Assembly (NCBI RefSeq): GCF_000688515.1
Contig: NZ_JHZK01000001.1
Span: 1 to 64,000, forward strand
DNA: 64,000 bases
Origin: Afifella pfennigii DSM 17143
GTDB taxonomy: Bacteria > Pseudomonadota > Alphaproteobacteria > Rhizobiales > Afifellaceae
Direction: 5' to 3'
This document shows positions 51,846 through 62,090 of the stretch, one piece after another. A program made the translations under genes and the position numbers. Each line of letters opens with the position of its first letter. The first letter of the stretch is position 1. Below the pieces are notes generated by a model, which searched no databases, had not been told where the DNA came from, and was given only the letters and a program-made list of their open reading frames with translations.

Positions 51846-54250
51846 CACCCGTCCCAAAGCGTTGTGAGGCGAGGCTGCGGCGCGCAACCCTTCCGGTCGC
51901 GCGCCGGTCTTGGCTTGGCTGTGTCTTGTCGGTTCCGCTTGCGCTGGGCGTGACGCTTTCCCTGGCGCCGCAGATAGCCGCCGCGCAGGATTTCGATCTG
52001 CGCGCCCGCGCCACCCAGCAGGACGCCGATGCGCGTATGTTGGTGGAAGCAGACGAGCTCATCTACGACTTCGATGCGCGCACGGTCTCGGCCGCCGGCA
52101 ATGTCGAGATCTTCTACCAGGAGCATCGTCTGGAAGCTGATCGCGTCACCTATCGCGAGCCCTCCGGCCGGCTTCTCGCCACCGGCAATGTCCGCCTGGA
52201 GGAGCCGGGCGGCAATGTCATCGTCGCCCAGGAAATCGACATCACCGACGATTTCCGCGAGGGCTTTATCGACAGTCTCAACGTGCAGACGGTCGACCGC
52301 GCCCGCTTCGCCGCCAACAGCGCGGAGCGTCGCGAAGGCAACGTCACCGTCTTCCGCCAGGGCGTCTATACCGCCTGCGAGCCGTGCCAGGACGATCCTT
52401 CCCGCCCGCCCCTGTGGCAGGTGAAGGCCTCGCGCATCATCCACAATCGGCAGGATCAGACGGTCTATTACCGCAATGCGCGGCTGGAATTCTTCGGCGT
52501 GCCGGTCGCCTATGTGCCCTATTTCTTCCATCCCGACCCGACGGTGAAGCGCAAGACCGGCTTCCTCGCCCCGGGTGTGCGGGCTGGCGCCGCGCTCGGC
52601 TATGGCGTCACCGTCCCCTATTTCTGGAACCTCGCCCCCAATTACGACATCACCTTCGCGCCCACCTTCCTCACCCGCCAGGGCGTGCTGGCGGAGGGCG
52701 AATGGCGTCACCGGCTGATGAACGGCTCCTACAATGTGCGTCTTGCCGGCATCTTGCAGCAGGACCGCGACGCCTTCCCCGCCGGCACCTCAGGAGATCG
52801 CGATTTCCGCGGCAGCATCACCAGCTCCGGCCTCTTCGCGATCAATTCGCGCTGGAGCTGGGGTTGGAGCCTCGCCGGCACGACCGACCGGACCTTCGGG
52901 CGCGAATACAGCATCCGCGGGTTGGCCGATCAGGAGGTGGTGAACACCCTCTACCTCAACGGCTTCAGCAAGCGGAACTGGTTCGACCTGCGCGGCTATG
53001 CCTTCCGCGTGCAGCGCGAGGATCCGCCCGAAACGGTCAATGACGGCATCGACTACCAGGCCGAGCAGGCCATCGTGCATCCGATCCTGGATCACAATTA
53101 CGTCTTCGATCAGCGCTTCTTCGGCGGCGAGCTGAGCCTCAACAGCAACCTCACCAGCCTGACGCGCACCGATTCCGACGTCTACACCACGCCGGTGACC
53201 TATTTCGCCGGCGTGGAGGGCACCTTCACGCGCGCCAGCATGGATGGCCAGTGGCAGCGCAATTTCATCGGCCCGCTCGGCCAGGTCTTCACGCCCTTCG
53301 CCTATCTGAAGGCGGATATCTACGACGTGCGTTCTGAGGACCCGCAATTGTCGGACGGCACCACCTATGGCCGGGCCATGCCGGCGATCGGCATGGAATA
53401 TCGCTGGCCGTTCCTCGTCGCCTCTCCGAGCGTCACCCAGACCATCAGCCCCGTCGCCCAGGTTATCGCCCGCCCCAACGAGCAGCACATTCGCGATCTG
53501 CCGAACGAGGATGCCCAGAGCCTCGTTTTCGACGACACGATCCTGTTCTCGCGCGACAAATTCTCCGGCTACGATCGTCAGGAAGGCGGCACCAGGGCCA
53601 ATATCGGCCTCACCTATCAGGCGCTGTTCAACAACGGCGCCAGCTTCGATGCGATGTTCGGGCAGTCCTTCCAGCTCGCCGGCGTCAATTCCTTCGCCGT
53701 GCGCGATGTTGGTCTCACGGGCCTTGGCACCGGTCTTGAATCGGACCGCTCCGATTATGTCGGCCGCATCAGCCTCGATACCGGCCAGGGACTGAAGCTC
53801 ACCGCACGCGGCCGTTTCGACGAAGTGGACCTGGAGCTCGACCGCGCCGAGGCGACGGCTTTGTTCTCGCGCGGGCGCAACAGCGGCTCGCTGACCTATC
53901 TCTACCGGCGCAAGGTCCCGCTTCTCGGGCTCGCCGAGCAGGAGGAGGTGTCGGCCGTCGCCCAGGTCGCCGTCACCAATTATTGGTCGGCGCTCGGCGG
54001 CATCGTCTTCGACATTGACCAGAAGGCCCGCGTGCGCCACGCCCTCGGCCTGGCCTATGACGACGAATGCTTCAACCTCTCGGCGCTGTATTCGGAAACC
54101 AGGGATGCCTATACTGATCTGGTCTCCAACCGTCAGTTCTTCGTGCGCATCAATCTACGCACGCTTGGCGACAGCGAGGTCAGCTTCGACGAATTCGGCA
54201 CGCAATCGACGACGGCGGAGGACGAGGATGACCCCCTCGACTTCTTCTAA
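51842..54250 (+). CDS. lptD: LPS-assembly protein LptD
   Basis: LptD is the outer-membrane translocon that inserts LPS in the outer leaflet. The 802-residue protein has a long signal region (LSVPLALGVTLSLAPQIAAA), an N-terminal OstA/jellyroll domain (about 45-170: ARMLVEADELIYDFDARTVS; NVEIFYQEHRLEADRVTY), and a large C-terminal barrel with FFGVPVAYVPYFFHPDPTVK at the domain junction. A cysteine pair CEPC lies near residue 180, in the region where E. coli LptD forms its disulfides. It overlaps lptG by four bases and ends in LDFF. Confidence 0.95.
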   Translation: MTPVPKRCEARLRRATLPVARRSWLGCVLSVPLALGVTLSLAPQIAAAQDFDLRARATQQDADARMLVEADELIYDFDARTVSAAGNVEIFYQEHRLEADRVTYREPSGRLLATGNVRLEEPGGNVIVAQEIDITDDFREGFIDSLNVQTVDRARFAANSAERREGNVTVFRQGVYTACEPCQDDPSRPPLWQVKASRIIHNRQDQTVYYRNARLEFFGVPVAYVPYFFHPDPTVKRKTGFLAPGVRAGAALGYGVTVPYFWNLAPNYDITFAPTFLTRQGVLAEGEWRHRLMNGSYNVRLAGILQQDRDAFPAGTSGDRDFRGSITSSGLFAINSRWSWGWSLAGTTDRTFGREYSIRGLADQEVVNTLYLNGFSKRNWFDLRGYAFRVQREDPPETVNDGIDYQAEQAIVHPILDHNYVFDQRFFGGELSLNSNLTSLTRTDSDVYTTPVTYFAGVEGTFTRASMDGQWQRNFIGPLGQVFTPFAYLKADIYDVRSEDPQLSDGTTYGRAMPAIGMEYRWPFLVASPSVTQTISPVAQVIARPNEQHIRDLPNEDAQSLVFDDTILFSRDKFSGYDRQEGGTRANIGLTYQALFNNGASFDAMFGQSFQLAGVNSFAVRDVGLTGLGTGLESDRSDYVGRISLDTGQGLKLTARGRFDEVDLELDRAEATALFSRGRNSGSLTYLYRRKVPLLGLAEQEEVSAVAQVAVTNYWSALGGIVFDIDQKARVRHALGLAYDDECFNLSALYSETRDAYTDLVSNRQFFVRINLRTLGDSEVSFDEFGTQSTTAEDEDDPLDFF

Positions 54251-54303
54251 CAAATTGATGCCCGAATGATCGGCTTTAGGACGACTGGCGAAAACGGAAC
54301 GAG

Positions 54304-55251
54304 ATGACCTTGATGTTTCTACCTGCAAAGCGTCGGCGCATCGCCGCCCTTCTTGGGGCCGTGGGGCTTTGCCTTGCCGTTGCCTTCGCTTCGCCCGCCA
54401 CGGCGCAAAGCTCCATCGAGATCCTGGTGAACGACCAGCCCATCACCAGCTACGACATCGCCAATCGCACCAAGTTCCTGCGCCTGACATCGCAGGGGCG
54501 CGCCGGCAGAAAGCAGGCCGTCGATGAGCTGATCGAGGAATCGCTCAAGCTGCAGGAGGCCAAGCGCCGCAACATCACCCCTTCCGAGCAGCAGGTGAGC
54601 CAGGCCTTCGCCACCATCGCCAAGCGCGCCAACATGCCGCCCTCCGGCCTGGAATCGGCTCTGCGCCAGGCAGGCGTCAATCCGTCCACCTTGAAAGACC
54701 GTATCCGGTCCGAGATCGCCTGGGGCGAGGTGGTGCGCGCCCGCTTCCGGGCCACGGTGCGCATCTCCGAAACCGACGTCGCGGAGGCCCTCGGCGGCCA
54801 AGCGCCGCTGGAAGCGGAAGGCGGCGTTGTGGAATGGGAAGCCCAGCCGATCGTCTTCATCGTGCCGGAAAACAGCTCCACGGGCGTCGCAGCCCAAAAG
54901 AAGCGGGAAGCGGAGGCCTTTCGCGGTCGCTTCAAGGGTTGCGACCAGACGCTGGAGCAGACCCGCGGCATGCAGGGCGTCCTCGTCATGCCGAATATCC
55001 GCCGTGAGGTGAAGCAATTCCCGGAGAACCTCCAGGCGGAGTTGAAGCGCGCCGATGTCGGCAAGGCCTTGTCGCCCATCCAGGTGGAGGAGGGCTTCCA
55101 GGTCTTCGGCCTGTGCAGCAAGCGTACCGTTGCCGGCAGTTCGGAGGCGGCCGAGGAAATTCGTCAGGAACTGGCCAATGAGCGCGGCCAGCTTCTTGCC
55201 CGGCGCTATCTGCGCGACTTGAAATCCGACGCCGTTATCGAATTCCGCTGA
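54304..55251 (+). CDS. SurA-type periplasmic chaperone/peptidylprolyl isomerase
   Basis: The 315-residue protein has a signal peptide ([20 protein letters not shown], cut near ATA-QS) and the SurA N-terminal chaperone domain ([40 protein letters not shown]). A C-terminal rotamase-like segment follows (about 180-270: [35 protein letters not shown]). Only one parvulin-like segment is present, against two in E. coli SurA, as usual in alphaproteobacteria. Its place right after lptD fits a role in folding LptD and other outer-membrane proteins. Confidence 0.88.
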   Translation: MTLMFLPAKRRRIAALLGAVGLCLAVAFASPATAQSSIEILVNDQPITSYDIANRTKFLRLTSQGRAGRKQAVDELIEESLKLQEAKRRNITPSEQQVSQAFATIAKRANMPPSGLESALRQAGVNPSTLKDRIRSEIAWGEVVRARFRATVRISETDVAEALGGQAPLEAEGGVVEWEAQPIVFIVPENSSTGVAAQKKREAEAFRGRFKGCDQTLEQTRGMQGVLVMPNIRREVKQFPENLQAELKRADVGKALSPIQVEEGFQVFGLCSKRTVAGSSEAAEEIRQELANERGQLLARRYLRDLKSDAVIEFR

Positions 55252-55433
55252 GCAAAGCCCGCCGCCCGGCGTGGCGACGAAAAACTGTTACCGGAATCGG
55301 CGACGAAGTGGCAGCGCAGGCTTGGCGCGCCGACAGGGGGCTTGCGCGCCTGCCCTGACGGGCAGCATTGAGTATCCTGACTTCACCCTTCGCCAGATCG
55401 TGGGCAGTCCCCACCCCTCACGGAGGCTCCGAC

Positions 55434-55514
55434 ATGTTCTTTTCATCCGTCATCGCATGCGCCGCGGCTCCCCTGGGCCGCGCGCCCAGTTTTATTGGAA
55501 AGGCCGAACGTTAG
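55434..55514 (+). CDS. Short upstream ORF before pdxA, 26 residues (candidate)
   Basis: An ATG with CGGAGG seven to eight bases ahead opens a frame [16 protein letters not shown] and ends TAG, directly abutting the pdxA ATG (TAGATG). The ribosome site is the best in the region and the perfect abutment suggests translational coupling. The peptide has no recognisable family, so it may act as a leader peptide rather than a protein. It may also be chance; codon use cannot decide in so short a frame. Confidence 0.4.
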   Translation: MFFSSVIACAAAPLGRAPSFIGKAER

Positions 55515-56522
55515 ATGCGACCGATCGCCCTCACCATCGGAGACCCGGCCGGCGTCGGCCTCGATATCGCCATCGCCGCCTGGGCGCGGCGCGAGCATGC
55601 GCGCCTGCCGCCCTTCATCTTCCTCGGCTCGGCCGCCAATGTCGCCGAGCGCGCTATCCTTCTCGGCATCGATTGCCCGGTCCGCGAGGTTTCCCCGGAG
55701 GAAGCGCCGCGCGCCTTCTCCATGTCCTTTCCCTGTCTGGCGGGCTTTCCCGAGGCCCGCGCCGAGCCGGGCGAGCTCGACAAGGACGACGCCGCCATCA
55801 CCATCGCGTCGATTCGCGACGCCACCCGTCTCGTCGCCGATCGGCGCGCCAGCGCCCTCGTCACCAACCCGATCGCCAAGCACGCTCTGGCCGCGGCCGG
55901 CTTCGCCTATCCCGGACACACGGAGTACCTGGCCGATCTCGGCCAGGAATATTTCGGCGAGAAGCGCCGCCCGGTGATGATGATGGCCGCGCCCGATCTT
56001 CGAACCGTGCCCGTGACCATCCATGTGCCGCTCGCCAGCGTGGCAAGCATGCTGACCACCGACCTTATCCTGGAGACGGCCCGCATCACCGCGGCGGAGC
56101 TGAAGAGCCGCTTCGCCATCGCCTCGCCGCGCCTTGCCGTATCGGGCCTCAATCCCCATGCCGGCGAGCGCGGCATGATCGGCAAGGAGGAGCAGACGAT
56201 CATCGCTCCCGCGGTGGAGCAGTTGCGCCGGGAGGGCATTGTGGCGAGCGGGCCCCTGCCGGCCGACACCATGTTTCACGCCGCCGCCCGCGCCGATTAC
56301 GACGTGGCATTGTGCATGTATCACGACCAGGCGCTCATCCCGGTCAAGGCCATCGCCTTCGACGAGGCCGTCAACGTCACGCTCGGCCTGCCCTTTGCGC
56401 GCACCTCGCCGGACCACGGCACCGCCCTGGAGATCGCCGGCACGGGCCTTGCGCGCCCGACCAGCCTCATCGGCGCGATCCGCCTTGCCGCGCAGATGGG
56501 GCGTGCCGCGAGCGGCGCTTGA
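55515..56522 (+). CDS. pdxA: 4-hydroxythreonine-4-phosphate dehydrogenase
   Basis: PdxA oxidises 4-phosphohydroxy-threonine in pyridoxal-5'-phosphate synthesis. The 335-residue protein shows [19 protein letters not shown] at the start, [47 protein letters not shown] and the metal/substrate motif [20 protein letters not shown]. Histidine ligands sit in GHTE, NPHAGE and YHDQ as expected. The surA-pdxA-rsmA order is standard. Its stop overlaps the rsmA start. Confidence 0.96.
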   Translation: MRPIALTIGDPAGVGLDIAIAAWARREHARLPPFIFLGSAANVAERAILLGIDCPVREVSPEEAPRAFSMSFPCLAGFPEARAEPGELDKDDAAITIASIRDATRLVADRRASALVTNPIAKHALAAAGFAYPGHTEYLADLGQEYFGEKRRPVMMMAAPDLRTVPVTIHVPLASVASMLTTDLILETARITAAELKSRFAIASPRLAVSGLNPHAGERGMIGKEEQTIIAPAVEQLRREGIVASGPLPADTMFHAAARADYDVALCMYHDQALIPVKAIAFDEAVNVTLGLPFARTSPDHGTALEIAGTGLARPTSLIGAIRLAAQMGRAASGA

Positions 56523-57442
56523 GCGCGAGCCCGGAAAGCCTTCAGGCGCGGATCGCGGCGCTCCCGCCGCTGCGTGAGGTCATCGACACATACGGGCTGA
56601 GGGCGCAGAAATCCCTCGGCCAGAACTTCCTTCTCGACCTCAATCTGACACGGCGCATCGCCCGCGCCGGCGGCGCCGCCGGAGCCGATGTCATCGAGGT
56701 CGGCCCGGGTCCCGGAGGGCTCACCCGGGCTCTGCTCTTGGAGGGCGCGCGCAGGGTTGTCGCGATTGAGCGCGACCACCGCGCCATTCCCGCGCTTGGA
56801 GACCTGGCGCGATGCGCCGAAGGCCGTCTCACCGTCTTGGAAGCCGATGCGCTCAGCGTCGACTACCCCACCCTCATCCACTCATCCGACACGCGCATCA
56901 TCTCCAACCTGCCTTACAATATCGCCACCCCCCTCCTCACCGGCTGGTTGACGGCGCCGTCATGGCCGCCTTTCTGGACGGGGCTGACGCTGATGTTCCA
57001 GAAGGAGGTCGCCGAGCGCATCGTGGCGCGGCCGGGCGAGAGGGCCTATGGGCGGCTCGCCGTCCTGGCGGGCTGGCGCTGCCGCTGCGCCCTTCTCTTC
57101 GAGGTGCCGCCGCGCGCCTTCACCCCGCCACCCAAGGTCACCTCCGCGCTTGTCGGCCTGGAGCCGCGCACCGATGCGGCGGAGCTTCCCCCCGCATCGC
57201 TGGAGGCCGTCACGGCGGCGGCCTTCGGCCAGCGTCGCAAGATGCTGCGCCAAAGCCTCAAACGAGCCTTCCGCGCGCCGGAGAAGGCGCTCCAGGCCGC
57301 GGGAATCGCCGCCACGTCGCGCGCCGAGGAAGTCCCGGTGGAAGGTTTTCTGGAGCTCGCCAGGCTCTACGAGGAAGAGGCGCGCGGCGTCTCTTCGCCG
57401 CCGAGTTCGTCGATAAGCTCGCCGCCCTCCGCCAGAAGCTGA
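56519..57442 (+). CDS. rsmA: 16S rRNA (adenine1518/1519-N6)-dimethyltransferase RsmA/KsgA
   Basis: RsmA dimethylates two adjacent adenines near the 3' end of 16S rRNA late in 30S assembly. Motifs: [23 protein letters not shown]-binding [23 protein letters not shown], catalytic [11 protein letters not shown], and the C-terminal [18 protein letters not shown] overlapping the pdxA stop (TTGA) is the likely start; no in-frame ATG precedes the conserved region. At 307 residues it is longer than usual because of a serine/proline tail whose codons lie opposite the gmk 3' end. The overlap with gmk is 76 bases. Confidence 0.95.
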   Translation: MSASPESLQARIAALPPLREVIDTYGLRAQKSLGQNFLLDLNLTRRIARAGGAAGADVIEVGPGPGGLTRALLLEGARRVVAIERDHRAIPALGDLARCAEGRLTVLEADALSVDYPTLIHSSDTRIISNLPYNIATPLLTGWLTAPSWPPFWTGLTLMFQKEVAERIVARPGERAYGRLAVLAGWRCRCALLFEVPPRAFTPPPKVTSALVGLEPRTDAAELPPASLEAVTAAAFGQRRKMLRQSLKRAFRAPEKALQAAGIAATSRAEEVPVEGFLELARLYEEEARGVSSPPSSSISSPPSARS

Positions 57443-58065
57443 CCGACGAAGGCCCGCAGACCCAGGACGCGATCGCGCTTCAGCCGCTCGGCGGTCAAGA
57501 TCCCGCGCACCGCCTCGAAGGCCCGCTCCAGATCGTCGTTGACGATGATGTAGTCGTAGCGGCTCCATTGCGAGATCTCGTCGAGCGAGCCGGCGAGCCG
57601 CCGGCCGATCGTCTCGCGCGAATCTTCCGCCCGGCGCTCCAGGCGCGCTTTCAGCTCGCGCATCGAGGGCGGCAACACGAACACCCGCACCAAATCGTCG
57701 GGAAGCTTTTCGGCAATCTGCGCCGTGCCCTGCCAGTCGATGTCGAAGAGCACGTCCCGGCCCGCCGAGAGCGCATCCTCCACCGGCTCCACCGGCGTGC
57801 CGTAATGGTTGCCGTGCACCTCCGCCCATTCCAGCAGATCGCCGCGCTCCACCATGCGCTTGAAATGCACCTCGTCGATGAAATGATAATGCACGCCCTC
57901 CCGCTCGCTTGGCCGGCGCGGGCGCGTGGTCACCGAGATCGACAGCTCCAGGCCGTCATCGGCGTCCAGAAGCTGACGCGCCAAGGTCGATTTCCCCGCC
58001 CCGGAAGGCGAGGACAACACGAACATCAGGCCGCGGCGCATCAGCCGGATCGGTTCGGCGTTCAT
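57367..58065 (-). CDS. gmk: Guanylate kinase
   Basis: Gmk phosphorylates GMP to GDP. The 232-residue protein has the P-loop [17 protein letters not shown], the GMP-binding [34 protein letters not shown], and a lid region [15 protein letters not shown]. The start at 58065 overlaps the yicC stop (ATGA). It is somewhat longer than E. coli Gmk (207) because of an extended C-terminus that overlaps rsmA on the opposite strand. Confidence 0.97.
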   Translation of the reverse strand: MNAEPIRLMRRGLMFVLSSPSGAGKSTLARQLLDADDGLELSISVTTRPRRPSEREGVHYHFIDEVHFKRMVERGDLLEWAEVHGNHYGTPVEPVEDALSAGRDVLFDIDWQGTAQIAEKLPDDLVRVFVLPPSMRELKARLERRAEDSRETIGRRLAGSLDEISQWSRYDYIIVNDDLERAFEAVRGILTAERLKRDRVLGLRAFVGQLLAEGGELIDELGGEETPRASSS

Positions 58066-58949
58066 TCCAGATTCTGTACCTGCTCGCGGAGTTGATCGAT
58101 CGCCGATTTGAGATCGAGGCCGATGGCCGTCGTCTCCTGGTCGACGGATTTGGAGCAAAGCGTATTGGCCTCGCGATTGAACTCTTGCGCCAGGAAGTCG
58201 AGGCGACGGCCGACGACGCCGCCCGCCGCGAGGCGCGATCTTGCCTCCGCCGTATGCGCCTTCAGCCGGTCGATCTCCTCGCGGATATCGGCGCGCGTGG
58301 CGGCCATGAGGGCTTCCTGATAGAGGCGGCCCTCGTCGAGTTGCGTCTCGCCTGCAAGGAGCGCCACCTGGTCGCGGATGCGCGCCTTGAGCCGCTCCGC
58401 CAACGTCGCGAGTCGCGCCTCGGCCGCAGCGACCAGGGCTTCGATGCGCTCCAGGATATCGCCGAGATGCCCCTTCAGCCGCTCGCCCTCCTGGCGCCGC
58501 GCCTGCGCGAGCCCCGCCACGGCGTCGCCAAGCGCCGCCAGCGCCGCCTTTCCAAGAGCGCTCTCCATCGGATCCCCGGGCCCGGTCGAAGGCGTCAGCA
58601 CGCCGCGCAGCGCCAACAACCCGTCAGCGCGCGCCGGCGCGATGCCTTCCGCTTCGGCAAGCCGCCTCGCCGCCGCCACGACGACGGTGAGCGCGGCCTC
58701 GTTGACGGCGATCCCGGCCTCGCCGCCGCCGCTCTCCTCCGCCAGGGTGAAGAAACAGCTGCCGCGCGTGAGATAGCGGCGAGTCTGTTCGCGCGCCGCC
58801 ATCTCCAGGGCGTCGAAGCCCTGCGGCAGCCGGAAGCGGATTTCCAGGCCGCGCGCATTGACGCTCTTCAGCTCCCATGCGTAGCGCACCCCGTCGACGT
58901 CGAAGGCGTGCCGCGCGAAGCCGGTCATGCTTTGCAAAGAAGAGCTCAT
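58062..58949 (-). CDS. yicC: YicC family protein (endoribonuclease-type)
   Basis: The 295-residue protein has the YicC N-terminal domain (SSLQSMTGFARHAFDVDG, WELKSVNARGLEIRFRLPQG) and the DUF1732 C-terminal domain ending QEFNREANTLCSKSVDQETT. In E. coli and Bacillus, YicC/YloC proteins act as RNases on small RNAs or structured transcripts. Genes yicC and gmk overlap by four bases and form one transcript with mltG upstream. Confidence 0.94.
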   Translation of the reverse strand: MSSSLQSMTGFARHAFDVDGVRYAWELKSVNARGLEIRFRLPQGFDALEMAAREQTRRYLTRGSCFFTLAEESGGGEAGIAVNEAALTVVVAAARRLAEAEGIAPARADGLLALRGVLTPSTGPGDPMESALGKAALAALGDAVAGLAQARRQEGERLKGHLGDILERIEALVAAAEARLATLAERLKARIRDQVALLAGETQLDEGRLYQEALMAATRADIREEIDRLKAHTAEARSRLAAGGVVGRRLDFLAQEFNREANTLCSKSVDQETTAIGLDLKSAIDQLREQVQNLE

Positions 58950-59008
58950 GGCTGTCGTCCGTAACGGCCGCCGGCGCGACCTGCAAGCTGCGCCGCCGCG
59001 CTGCGGGG

Positions 59009-60304
59009 CTATTGTGGCCGGGGGCGCGGAATCAGGGGGTCGGCACCGGCCGTCATCTCTTCTTCGATGTTCTCCCCCTCCGCGGCAGCTCCCTCTTGCG
59101 CCGCGGCGGGCTCGGCCGCACGCTCCGCCTCCATCGCCTGCCGCTGCGCACGCTCGATGCGCCGCCAGCGGGCGACATTGCGGTTGTGCTCGTCGAGCGT
59201 GGTGGCGAAGACATGACCGCCCGTCCCGTCGGCGACGAAATAGAGATCGTCGGTGCGCGAAGGATTGGCGACGGCCTCCAGGGCGGCACGGCCCGGATTG
59301 GCGATCGGGCCCGGCGGCAGGCCGTCGATCTGATAGGTATTGTAATCCGTCTTCGTATCGATGTCGGAGCGAAGGATCGGCCGGTCCGACGGCTTTCCCT
59401 CGCCGCCGAAGATGCCGTAGATGATGGTGGGATCCGACTGCAGGCGCATGCCGCGCTGCAGCCGGTTGATGAAGACGGCGGCGACGCGCGGCCGTTCGTC
59501 CGCCTTGCCGGTCTCCTTCTCCACGATGGAGGCGAGCGTGACGAATTCGCCCTTGTCCTCCACTGGCAGGCCGGGCTGACGCCGGCTCCAGATCTCGTCC
59601 ACCAGCCGGTCATGGGCCCGCCGCATCTGGTCGACGATCTGCTGGCGCGTCATGCCGCGCGTGAATTTGTAGGTCTCCGGCAGCAGCGAGCCTTCCGGCG
59701 GCATCTCCTCGATATCGCCGACGAGCACCTCGTTGGCCTTCAGCCGCGCCACGATCTCCGCGCTCGTCAGCCCCTCCGGGATCGTCACCGAGTGCAGGAT
59801 CGACTTGCCGGAGGAGAGGATTTCCATGACCTCGCGCATGGAAACCCGCGGCTCGAACAGATATTCGCCCCATTGCAGGCTGCCGCCCACATCGTAGAGC
59901 CGCACGCCCATCGTGAAGACGAGCTCGTTGTCGATGACATTGTTGCGCTTCAGCTGCCGCGCGATGGTCTCCACGCCGGAGCCGCGGCTGATCAAGACCG
60001 TCTTCGGCTCCTCCAGCGGGCCTTCGGCGAGGAAGCGCTGTTTGCCGAAATAGAGCGCCCCGGCGACGAACAGCACGCCCAGGACGGCGATCATGATGAA
60101 GAAGTTGAGCGTCACCACCAGCGGATGCTTGGCCTGACGCGAGCGCGGCGGCGGTGGCGGCGCCGGCTCCGGCTGGATTGCCTGACGCGGGCTTTTCGGG
60201 TTGATGCGCCGCCCGCCCGCGCGCGCGCCGTTATCCTCCGCCTCCGCCTGCTTGGCGTTGGCGTCGGACCCGTCCTCGCGCGCAAGGTCGTTCCCGTCTG
60301 TCAT
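59009..60304 (-). CDS. mltG: Endolytic murein transglycosylase MltG
   Basis: MltG cuts nascent glycan strands at the inner membrane and sets chain length. The 431-residue protein has a proline/arginine-rich cytosolic N-terminus (about 80 residues, unusually long), one membrane span (TLNFFIMIAVLGVLFVAGAL), a LysM-like region, and the YceG domain with catalytic glutamate in LASIVEKETGKADERPRVAA. The substrate-binding stretch YNTYQIDGLPPGPIANPGRA follows, then an acidic/alanine tail. Its position between fabF and yicC is conserved in Rhizobiales. Confidence 0.95.
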   Translation of the reverse strand: MTDGNDLAREDGSDANAKQAEAEDNGARAGGRRINPKSPRQAIQPEPAPPPPPRSRQAKHPLVVTLNFFIMIAVLGVLFVAGALYFGKQRFLAEGPLEEPKTVLISRGSGVETIARQLKRNNVIDNELVFTMGVRLYDVGGSLQWGEYLFEPRVSMREVMEILSSGKSILHSVTIPEGLTSAEIVARLKANEVLVGDIEEMPPEGSLLPETYKFTRGMTRQQIVDQMRRAHDRLVDEIWSRRQPGLPVEDKGEFVTLASIVEKETGKADERPRVAAVFINRLQRGMRLQSDPTIIYGIFGGEGKPSDRPILRSDIDTKTDYNTYQIDGLPPGPIANPGRAALEAVANPSRTDDLYFVADGTGGHVFATTLDEHNRNVARWRRIERAQRQAMEAERAAEPAAAQEGAAAEGENIEEEMTAGADPLIPRPRPQ

Positions 60305-60374
60305 CTATCAGCTTTTCTCACGTCGCCGCCGCTTCGACAACAAAGGGCGAATATGGCGAAAGCGCGCCGCCGCC

Positions 60375-61637
60375 TCAATGGAAGCGGCGGAATACCAGCG
60401 ACGCGTTGGTTCCGCCGAAGCCGAAGGAATTCGACAGGCAAACGTCGACTTTCTTCTCCTTCGCCTGATGCGGCACGAGGTCGATGGGCGTGTTGACGGA
60501 GGGATTGTCCAGATTGATCGTCGGCGGGACGATACCGTCGCGGATGGTGAGGATGGAGAAAATCGCCTCCACCGCCCCTGCCGCACCGAGCAGATGGCCG
60601 ATGGCCGATTTCGTCGACGACATCGTCACCTGCGGGGAATGCGCGCCCATCAGCCGTTCCACGGCCCTCAGCTCGATCTCGTCGCCGAGCGGCGTGGAGG
60701 TGCCGTGCGCGTTGACGTAATCGATGCCTTCCGGCGTGACTTCCGCCCGCTTCAGCGCCGCGTCCATGCACCGATAGGCGCCGTCGCCATCCTCCGCCGG
60801 GGCAGTGATGTGGTAGGCATCGCCCGACATGCCATAGCCGACGACCTCCGCATAGATGCGTGCGCCGCGCGCTTTGGCGTGCTCCAGCTCTTCCAGAACG
60901 ACGATGCCCGCGCCCTCGCCCATGACGAAGCCGTCGCGATCGCGATCGTAGGGACGCGAGGCCCGCTTGGGCTCGTCGTTGAACCCGGTCGACAGGGCGC
61001 GGCAAGCGGCGAAGCCAGCCACGGAGACGCGGTTCAAGGGCGATTCGGTGCCGCCGGCCACCATCACGTCGGCATCGCCGAGAGCGATCAGCCGCGAGGC
61101 ATCGCCGATGGCATGCGCGCCGGTGGAGCAGGCCGTCACCACGGCGTGGTTCGGCCCCTTCAGCTGATGGCGGATGGAGACGTAGCCGGAAGCGAGGTTG
61201 ATGAGGCGGCCGGGGATGAAGAAGGGCGAGATTCGGCGCGGTCCTTTCTCCTCCAGCATGAAGCCGCCTTCCACGATGCCGCGGATGCCGCCGATGCCGG
61301 AGCCGATGAGAACGCCGGAACGAATCTGATCTTCATAGGCGCTCGGATGCCATCCGGCATCGTCGAGCGCCTGCTCGGCGGCCGCCATGGAGAAGGTGAT
61401 GAACTCATCGACCTTGCGCTGCTCCTTCGGCTCCATCCAATCGTCGGGATTGTAGGTGCCCTCAGAGCCATCCCCACGGGGGATGCGGCAGGCGATCTGG
61501 CAGGCCAGATCGTCCACCTTGAAGTTGTCGATGCGCACGGCACCGCTCTCGCCGGCCAAAAGCCTCGACCACGTGGCCTCCACCCCGCAACCTAGGGGCG
61601 TGACCATGCCGAGACCCGTAACGACGACGCGCCTCAT
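60375..61637 (-). CDS. fabF: 3-oxoacyl-ACP synthase II (KAS II)
   Basis: FabF condenses malonyl-ACP with acyl-ACP in fatty acid elongation. The 420-residue thiolase-fold enzyme shows MRRVVVTGLGMVTPLG, the nucleophile cysteine in VVTACSTGAHAIGDA, catalytic histidines in YVNAHGTSTPLGD and TKSAIGHLLGAAGA, and a C-terminal NSFGFGGTNASLVF. It lies directly downstream of acpP, as usual. Confidence 0.98.
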   Translation of the reverse strand: MRRVVVTGLGMVTPLGCGVEATWSRLLAGESGAVRIDNFKVDDLACQIACRIPRGDGSEGTYNPDDWMEPKEQRKVDEFITFSMAAAEQALDDAGWHPSAYEDQIRSGVLIGSGIGGIRGIVEGGFMLEEKGPRRISPFFIPGRLINLASGYVSIRHQLKGPNHAVVTACSTGAHAIGDASRLIALGDADVMVAGGTESPLNRVSVAGFAACRALSTGFNDEPKRASRPYDRDRDGFVMGEGAGIVVLEELEHAKARGARIYAEVVGYGMSGDAYHITAPAEDGDGAYRCMDAALKRAEVTPEGIDYVNAHGTSTPLGDEIELRAVERLMGAHSPQVTMSSTKSAIGHLLGAAGAVEAIFSILTIRDGIVPPTINLDNPSVNTPIDLVPHQAKEKKVDVCLSNSFGFGGTNASLVFRRFH

Positions 61638-61665
61638 TCCACCGTTCCAGAAAGCAAGGTTGTTT

Positions 61666-61908
61666 TCAGGCAGCGTTCTTTTCCAGGAATTTGACCGCGT
61701 CGCCGACCGTCAGGATGGTCTCTGCGGCATCGTCCGGGATTTCCACGCCGAACTCCTCTTCGAAAGCCATCACCAGCTCGACCGTATCCAAGCTGTCGGC
61801 GCCCAGATCGTCGATGAAGCTGGCCTCCTTGGTGACCTTCTCTTCTTCAACGCCGAGGTGCTCGACGACGATCTTCTTCACCCGCTCCTCGATAGTGCTC
61901 TCACTCAT
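61666..61908 (-). CDS. acpP: Acyl carrier protein
   Basis: The 80-residue acidic four-helix protein carries the phosphopantetheine attachment serine in [20 protein letters not shown]. The N-terminus [19 protein letters not shown] and ending VKFLEKNAA are standard. The start at 61908 follows GAGGAAGATGAGG at slightly long spacing. A larger upstream in-frame extension, antisense-like over the fabG end, is not used. It probably has its own promoter in the 182-base gap to fabG. Confidence 0.97.
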   Translation of the reverse strand: MSESTIEERVKKIVVEHLGVEEEKVTKEASFIDDLGADSLDTVELVMAFEEEFGVEIPDDAAETILTVGDAVKFLEKNAA

Positions 61909-62060
61909 AGCCTCATCTTCCTCGATTGCCTTGATCTGGTGTGACTTAAGAAAACGGCCCGTATCCCTCAAAAAACCCGGAAGGCCGCGCGGACGAGGGC
62001 TCGAACGGGGACGGTCGGGCGGTCCGTTATCATGTTTCGTTTGCCTTGACCAGCAGTCCA

Positions 62061-62081
62061 AAGCGCCTGTCGCAGGCGCTT
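62061..62081 (-). terminator. Hairpin between fabG and acpP
   Basis: AAGCGCCTG-CGA-CAGGCGCTT (minus strand) is a perfect 9-bp stem with a 3-base loop about 10 bases after the fabG stop. No long T-run follows, so it probably attenuates or stabilises rather than fully terminates, letting acpP be expressed differently from fabDG. Confidence 0.65.
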
Positions 62082-62090
62082 GTCCCGGCC

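Noticed and set aside
59000-60500. 539-codon plus-strand frame opposite mltG
   Set aside because: Shadow of mltG on the other strand; mltG has full family motifs.
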